A stretch of 64,000 nt of DNA. Origin: Nonomuraea coxensis DSM 45129. Its GTDB lineage: Bacteria; Actinomycetota; Actinomycetes; Streptosporangiales; Streptosporangiaceae. Numbering within the stretch: position 1 is the first letter of the stretch; every line of letters starts with the position of its first letter. Location of the stretch: contig NZ_CP068985.1 in NCBI RefSeq assembly GCF_019397265.1, forward strand, positions 4,692,501-4,756,500, in the 5' to 3' direction. Below, one piece after another: positions 61,072 through 64,000 of the stretch. The notes below the pieces were generated by a model. The model was not told the DNA's origin and made no database searches. It saw only the letters and a program-made list of their open reading frames with translations. Position numbers and translations under genes: made by a program.

Positions 61072-62079
61072 GTGAGGACCGTACAACTCGGCCGTACCGG
61101 CGAACAGGTCAGCCAGCTCGCCCTGGGCTGCATGATCATGGGCACCGTCACGCCGGAGGACGAAGCCGTCACGATGCTGGACCGGTACGCGGAGGCCGGC
61201 GGCACCTTCCTGGACACCGCCGACTGCTACGCCTGGTGGGAGCGCCGGGGCAGTCACGGAGGAGAGAGCGAGGAGCTGATCGGCCGCTGGCTGGCGAGGT
61301 CCGGCCGGCGCGACCAGATGTTCCTGGCCACCAAGGGCAGCGCGGTCGTACGGGACCTGGACGCGGTCTGGGCCGGCGGCCGTCCGGACTGGGACGTCGC
61401 CTACCGCACCTTCGTCGGGGCCGGGGCGAAGACGTTGCGCGAGGCGATCGACGGCAGCCTGCGCAGGCTCGGCACCGATCACGTAGATCTCTACTATGTG
61501 CACGTCGACGACCGGGCCACGCCCCTGGAGGAGACGCTGGAGGCGCTCGCCGGCATCGTCCAAGCCGGCAAGGCCCGCTACATCGGCTGGTCCAACGTAC
61601 GGACGTGGCGGCTGGAGCGCATCCGGCAGTTGTGCGCCCAGCACGGGTGGCCGGCGCCGGTCGCGCTCCAGCAGCAGCACTCCTACCTGCGGCGCCGGGC
61701 CGGGCTACGGCACGCGTCCATCGTGGACGACGAGCAGCTCGACTACCTGGAGACGCACGACGACCTGACCCTGGTCGCGTACTCCCCCATCCTCAAGGGC
61801 ATCTACGACGACCCGGGCAAGCGGCGGGGCCACGGGGCGATGGACCCTTACCAGGGCCCGGACTCCGAGGCCCGGCTCGCGGTGGTCGCCGAGGTGGCCG
61901 CGGAGGTCGGCGTCACCCCGAACGCGCTGGTCCTGGCGTGGCTGATGTACCAGAGCTCGCCGGCGATCGTGCCGCTGATCGGGCCCCGAACCCTCCAGCA
62001 GTACGAGGCCGCGCTCCCGGCGCTCGACGTCAAACTCACGGACGAGCAGCTCAGCCGGCTCGACGCGGCCGACGCCTGA
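61072..62079 (+). CDS. Aldo/keto reductase
   Basis: 335 residues from GTG 61072 with GGAG upstream. TFLDTADCYAWWERR carries the catalytic Asp/Tyr, FLATKGSAV the Lys, and DLYYVHVDDRATPLEET the His; YIGWSNVRTWRLERIRQLCA and VPLIGPRTLQQYEAAL complete the NADPH site. It is a cytoplasmic AKR of the Gfo-like oxidoreductase group reducing aldehydes or ketones. The MerR-type promoter suggests induction by electrophiles or a drug-like ligand. It is a different subtype from the partial reductase at the left edge. Confidence 0.92.
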   Translation: MRTVQLGRTGEQVSQLALGCMIMGTVTPEDEAVTMLDRYAEAGGTFLDTADCYAWWERRGSHGGESEELIGRWLARSGRRDQMFLATKGSAVVRDLDAVWAGGRPDWDVAYRTFVGAGAKTLREAIDGSLRRLGTDHVDLYYVHVDDRATPLEETLEALAGIVQAGKARYIGWSNVRTWRLERIRQLCAQHGWPAPVALQQQHSYLRRRAGLRHASIVDDEQLDYLETHDDLTLVAYSPILKGIYDDPGKRRGHGAMDPYQGPDSEARLAVVAEVAAEVGVTPNALVLAWLMYQSSPAIVPLIGPRTLQQYEAALPALDVKLTDEQLSRLDAADA

Positions 62080-62287
62080 CGCGGCATGGCCCCGAGGCGG
62101 CGGGGTCAAGGATGGCCCGTCCAAGGGCCGGGGGAAGAACCGCCGGGCCGAGATCAGCTACGGCGCCCAGTCCCTCTGGCGGGCGGCACGCCGGTCACCG
62201 CGCCGATGCCCGGCATCGGCGGGTTCACCGCCCCGTGCGGGCGCTGCTCACAGGTCCCGCGATGACAGACGCGGCGTTGTCGCGCCC

Positions 62288-63691
62288 TCAGTCGGGGGCT
62301 GCGGCGGTGACGGCCTGGAGGGCGGCACTCAGGGTCCGGGCCTGTGTCGGCGACTGCTGGGCGTCGGCGAGGGCGATGGCACTGTCGTTGTGGTGCAGCA
62401 TCACGATGCCGTCGTGCAGGGTGACGGCGTGGAAGGCGCAGCCGGGCAGCCGCACCCCGGGTTGACCGTCGACGTCGGCCAGCGGCGGCACGATCAGGCC
62501 GGTGGTCGCTTGGGCGGCGGCGAGCTGACGGCGTAGGGTCTGCAGTTCGCGTTCGGTCATCTCCAGGCGGGTTTCGGCGGTGGCCCGGTCCAGGCGGGCT
62601 TGGTCGTGCTGGGCCCGTAGGCGGTCGCGTTCCTCCTCGAAGCGGCGCTGGGCCTCGGCTAGGGTGTCGCGTGCCGCGCGGGTTTCTGCGCGGGCCTGCT
62701 CGGCGGCGCTGCCGGCCTGCTGGAGTTGCTGGCGGGTGGTGGCGAGGTGCGCGCCGGTCTGTTCCAGGTTGTCGTTCAGGCGGCGGACGTCGGCATTGGC
62801 CTGGTGCAGCTGACGGTCGCGTTCGGCCAGGGCCTCGGCGCGTTCCTCGGCCAGGGCCTCGGCGCGCGACAGGTCCGCGGCCAGGCGGTTGAGCTGCTCG
62901 GCCTGGCGGGTGGTCACGAGCTGCTCGTCGTTCAGCCGGGTGGTGAGGTTGCCGATCTGGACGCCGAGGCGTTCGGTATGGGTGCGGGCCTCGATGTGGA
63001 TGCGGTCGCGGTGGTCCTCGGCCACGCGCTGGGCGTGGAGGGCTTCCTGCTGGGCGTTCAGCGCCGCGTCGCGTTCCTGCTCGGCCGTCTGGCGGCCGGC
63101 GTGGGCGGCGCGCATCGCGGTGCGGGCCTGCTCGGCGTCGGCTTCGGCCTGCTGCACGCGCGCCTCGGCCTGGGCCAGCTGGGCGGCGACTGCCTGCCAC
63201 ACCTGCTCCAGACGCTCGTCGAGGCGGTGCAGGTCCTCGCGTTCGGCGGCCAGCTGGGCGTCGCGCTGGTGCAGAGCGGCGCGGATCTGAACGGCCTCGG
63301 CGGTGAAGGCGCTGACCGCGGTGTGCGTGGCCACCGCGGCGGGAGCGCTGTCGGCGGCGCGGCTGGCCTCGTTGCCGCACAGCTTGCAGCAGTACTTGCT
63401 GGGGCGGCCGCCCTTGCCGGGCTCGCGCTCGGGCTTGGCGCGGCCGCAGCCGGGCCGGGCGCATTGGCGCAGGACGTCGTCGGTGGCCAGGGCCGGACAC
63501 TCGCGGGTGTGTCCCCGGCCGCCGCGGGGCGGCTCCTCCCCGCTCGGGCTTGCCGGCGGTGGCGACACCTCTTCCCGTCCGGCGGCGGATCCGGCAGGCG
63601 AGGTCGGCGGCGGAACGGGCAAGGCGCCGGCGTCGTCCTGGCCCGGGGTCGTGCCGCTCGGTTCGCTGGGGTCGAAGCTGATCTCCTCCAC
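62288..63691 (-). CDS. Zinc-ribbon/coiled-coil protein divergent from a tyrosine recombinase
   Basis: 467 residues from GTG 63691. Residues 1-60 are Pro/Ser-rich and disordered. A Cys cluster at 77, 82, 101, 102 and 105 (QCARPGCGRA, GRPSKYCCKLCGN) looks like a small zinc-binding fold of the kind found in actinobacterial plasmid-associated proteins. Residues ~130-405 form one long coiled coil rich in Ala, Glu, Gln and Arg; the last ~60 residues are a compact folded end (GVRLPGCAFHAVTLHDGIVM). The general architecture recalls KfrA-type plasmid proteins, although those begin with an HTH. It may be a DNA-binding or segregation-like factor of a mobile element. Confidence 0.75.
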   Translation of the reverse strand: MEEISFDPSEPSGTTPGQDDAGALPVPPPTSPAGSAAGREEVSPPPASPSGEEPPRGGRGHTRECPALATDDVLRQCARPGCGRAKPEREPGKGGRPSKYCCKLCGNEASRAADSAPAAVATHTAVSAFTAEAVQIRAALHQRDAQLAAEREDLHRLDERLEQVWQAVAAQLAQAEARVQQAEADAEQARTAMRAAHAGRQTAEQERDAALNAQQEALHAQRVAEDHRDRIHIEARTHTERLGVQIGNLTTRLNDEQLVTTRQAEQLNRLAADLSRAEALAEERAEALAERDRQLHQANADVRRLNDNLEQTGAHLATTRQQLQQAGSAAEQARAETRAARDTLAEAQRRFEEERDRLRAQHDQARLDRATAETRLEMTERELQTLRRQLAAAQATTGLIVPPLADVDGQPGVRLPGCAFHAVTLHDGIVMLHHNDSAIALADAQQSPTQARTLSAALQAVTAAAPD

Positions 63692-63701
63692 GAAGGTAAT
63701 T

Positions 63702-63794
63702 TAGCATCAGCACATGCTAGAAGATTTGCCGATTCACATATCGCATGTGCGTTTTATTGATGATCACTGAGAAGTGGAGTTCTCAAAGATCATC
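63702..63794. promoter_or_regulatory. Repeat-rich control region between the coiled-coil and recombinase genes
   Basis: This AT-rich 120-bp gap contains TAGCAT/ATGCTA (63702-63719), GCACATGC at 63710 mirrored by GCATGTGC at 63743-63750, and a long imperfect palindrome at 63759-63794 with arms GATGATC-NNN-GAGAA and TTCTC-NNN-GATCATC. Nested operators for divergent promoters are likely. Confidence 0.55.
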
Positions 63795-63811
63795 TCTGCT
63801 AGGGTGGATCC

Positions 63812-64000
63812 GTGATCGAGCCCGAGTCCGAGCCGGCCCTGGGGCCGGGATCCCGCCCGCTCCCCGCAACCGCCTTCCCCGCCTCCGCCGCCGGACTGGT
63901 GCCGGCCACCGCCGCGGCGGTCGCGCCCGCCCGCGACCCGTACCTGCTCTACCTGGGGCGCCTCGGCAGCGCCGACTCCCGCCGCGCCATGCAGATCTGC
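63812..64000 (+). CDS. Tyrosine recombinase (XerC/XerD-type), 3'-truncated by the window edge
   Basis: 63 residues from GTG 63812 are visible. After a ~43-residue Ala/Pro-rich N terminus come RDPYLLYLGRLGSADSRRAM, the start of the SAM-like core-binding domain of actinobacterial phage-type integrases. The catalytic R-H-R-Y residues lie outside the window. The assignment rests on this short segment and on its divergent mobile-element-like neighbour. Confidence 0.6.
   Translation, partial: MIEPESEPALGPGSRPLPATAFPASAAGLVPATAAAVAPARDPYLLYLGRLGSADSRRAMQIC

Noticed and set aside
62080-62287. Possible small gene between the aldo/keto reductase and the coiled-coil gene
   Set aside because: The GKNRRAEISYGAQSLWRA stretch lacks a start, ribosome-binding site or matching domain.

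Overview
The window is chromosomal DNA from a high-GC filamentous actinomycete. The evidence is strong GC bias at third codon positions, many GTG starts, dense ATGA-overlapped operons, numerous one- and two-component regulators, secreted lipoproteins and ricin-type lectin enzymes. Gene content fits the Streptosporangiaceae (Nonomuraea-like) or a related family, but that placement is inference. No rRNA, tRNA or CRISPR array was seen. The region reads as accessory chromosome: short, separately regulated functional modules separated by insertion elements and decayed gene fragments.

Layout. 1-9.3 kb: the tail of an aldo/keto reductase; an ECF-type sigma factor and its membrane-anchored partner, now separated by a TnpB insertion element carrying a dead TnpA remnant; an AlgI/AlgX-type O-acetylation pair bracketed by two copies of a ~55-bp sequence that also sits before the sigma gene; then a small exported protein, a cysteine-synthase-like PLP enzyme and an MFS exporter. 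9.3-11.5 kb: a rifampicin-type FAD monooxygenase behind a leader-peptide attenuator, followed by two gene remnants. 11.5-17.4 kb: a galactose/galactoside cluster (GH35 galactosidase, SDR dehydrogenase, galactonate dehydratase, KDPG-type aldolase, GntR regulator) of the De Ley-Doudoroff type, with no kinase in view. 17.5-23.2 kb: an exported S33 peptidase divergent from a two-component system, a MerR/membrane-protein pair, and a GbsR-type regulator with a large palindromic operator. 23.2-24.8 kb: a second TnpB element with an orphan Phd-type antitoxin divergent from tnpB. 24.8-30.5 kb: a methyltransferase, a TetR/MFS efflux pair, and a Cys-rich regulator divergent from folE and a ferredoxin-reductase-like flavoprotein. 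30.5-37.7 kb: a resolvase fragment, a LysR gene divergent from a decayed monooxygenase, and a beta-lactamase-fold hydrolase/SDR/FAD monooxygenase/VOC operon.

37.7-46.4 kb: a large LuxR ATPase regulator, a DoxX protein, a Tat-type ketosteroid-dehydrogenase-like flavoprotein, a TetR regulator whose predicted site recurs before an azoreductase gene, and an exported GDSL esterase with a ricin lectin domain. 46.4-53.6 kb: a GH59-like remnant, an unusually perfect 18-bp inverted repeat, and a LacI-controlled sugar ABC transporter with a GH39 glycosidase; three copies of the same 13-bp operator tie this module together. 53.6-62.1 kb: a NarL-type two-component system, an operon of ABC ATPase/permease/S41 peptidase/lipoprotein hydrolase, and an aldo/keto reductase under a MerR-type promoter with a 19-bp spacer. 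62.1-64 kb: a long coiled-coil protein with an N-terminal Cys cluster, divergent from a tyrosine recombinase that runs off the window, suggesting the edge of an integrated element.

The strongest candidates for new biology are the coiled-coil/recombinase pair at the right edge, the antitoxin-controlled TnpB element, the repeat-bracketed acyltransferase cassette next to its probable sigma factor, and the peptide-leader control of the rifamycin-type monooxygenase.
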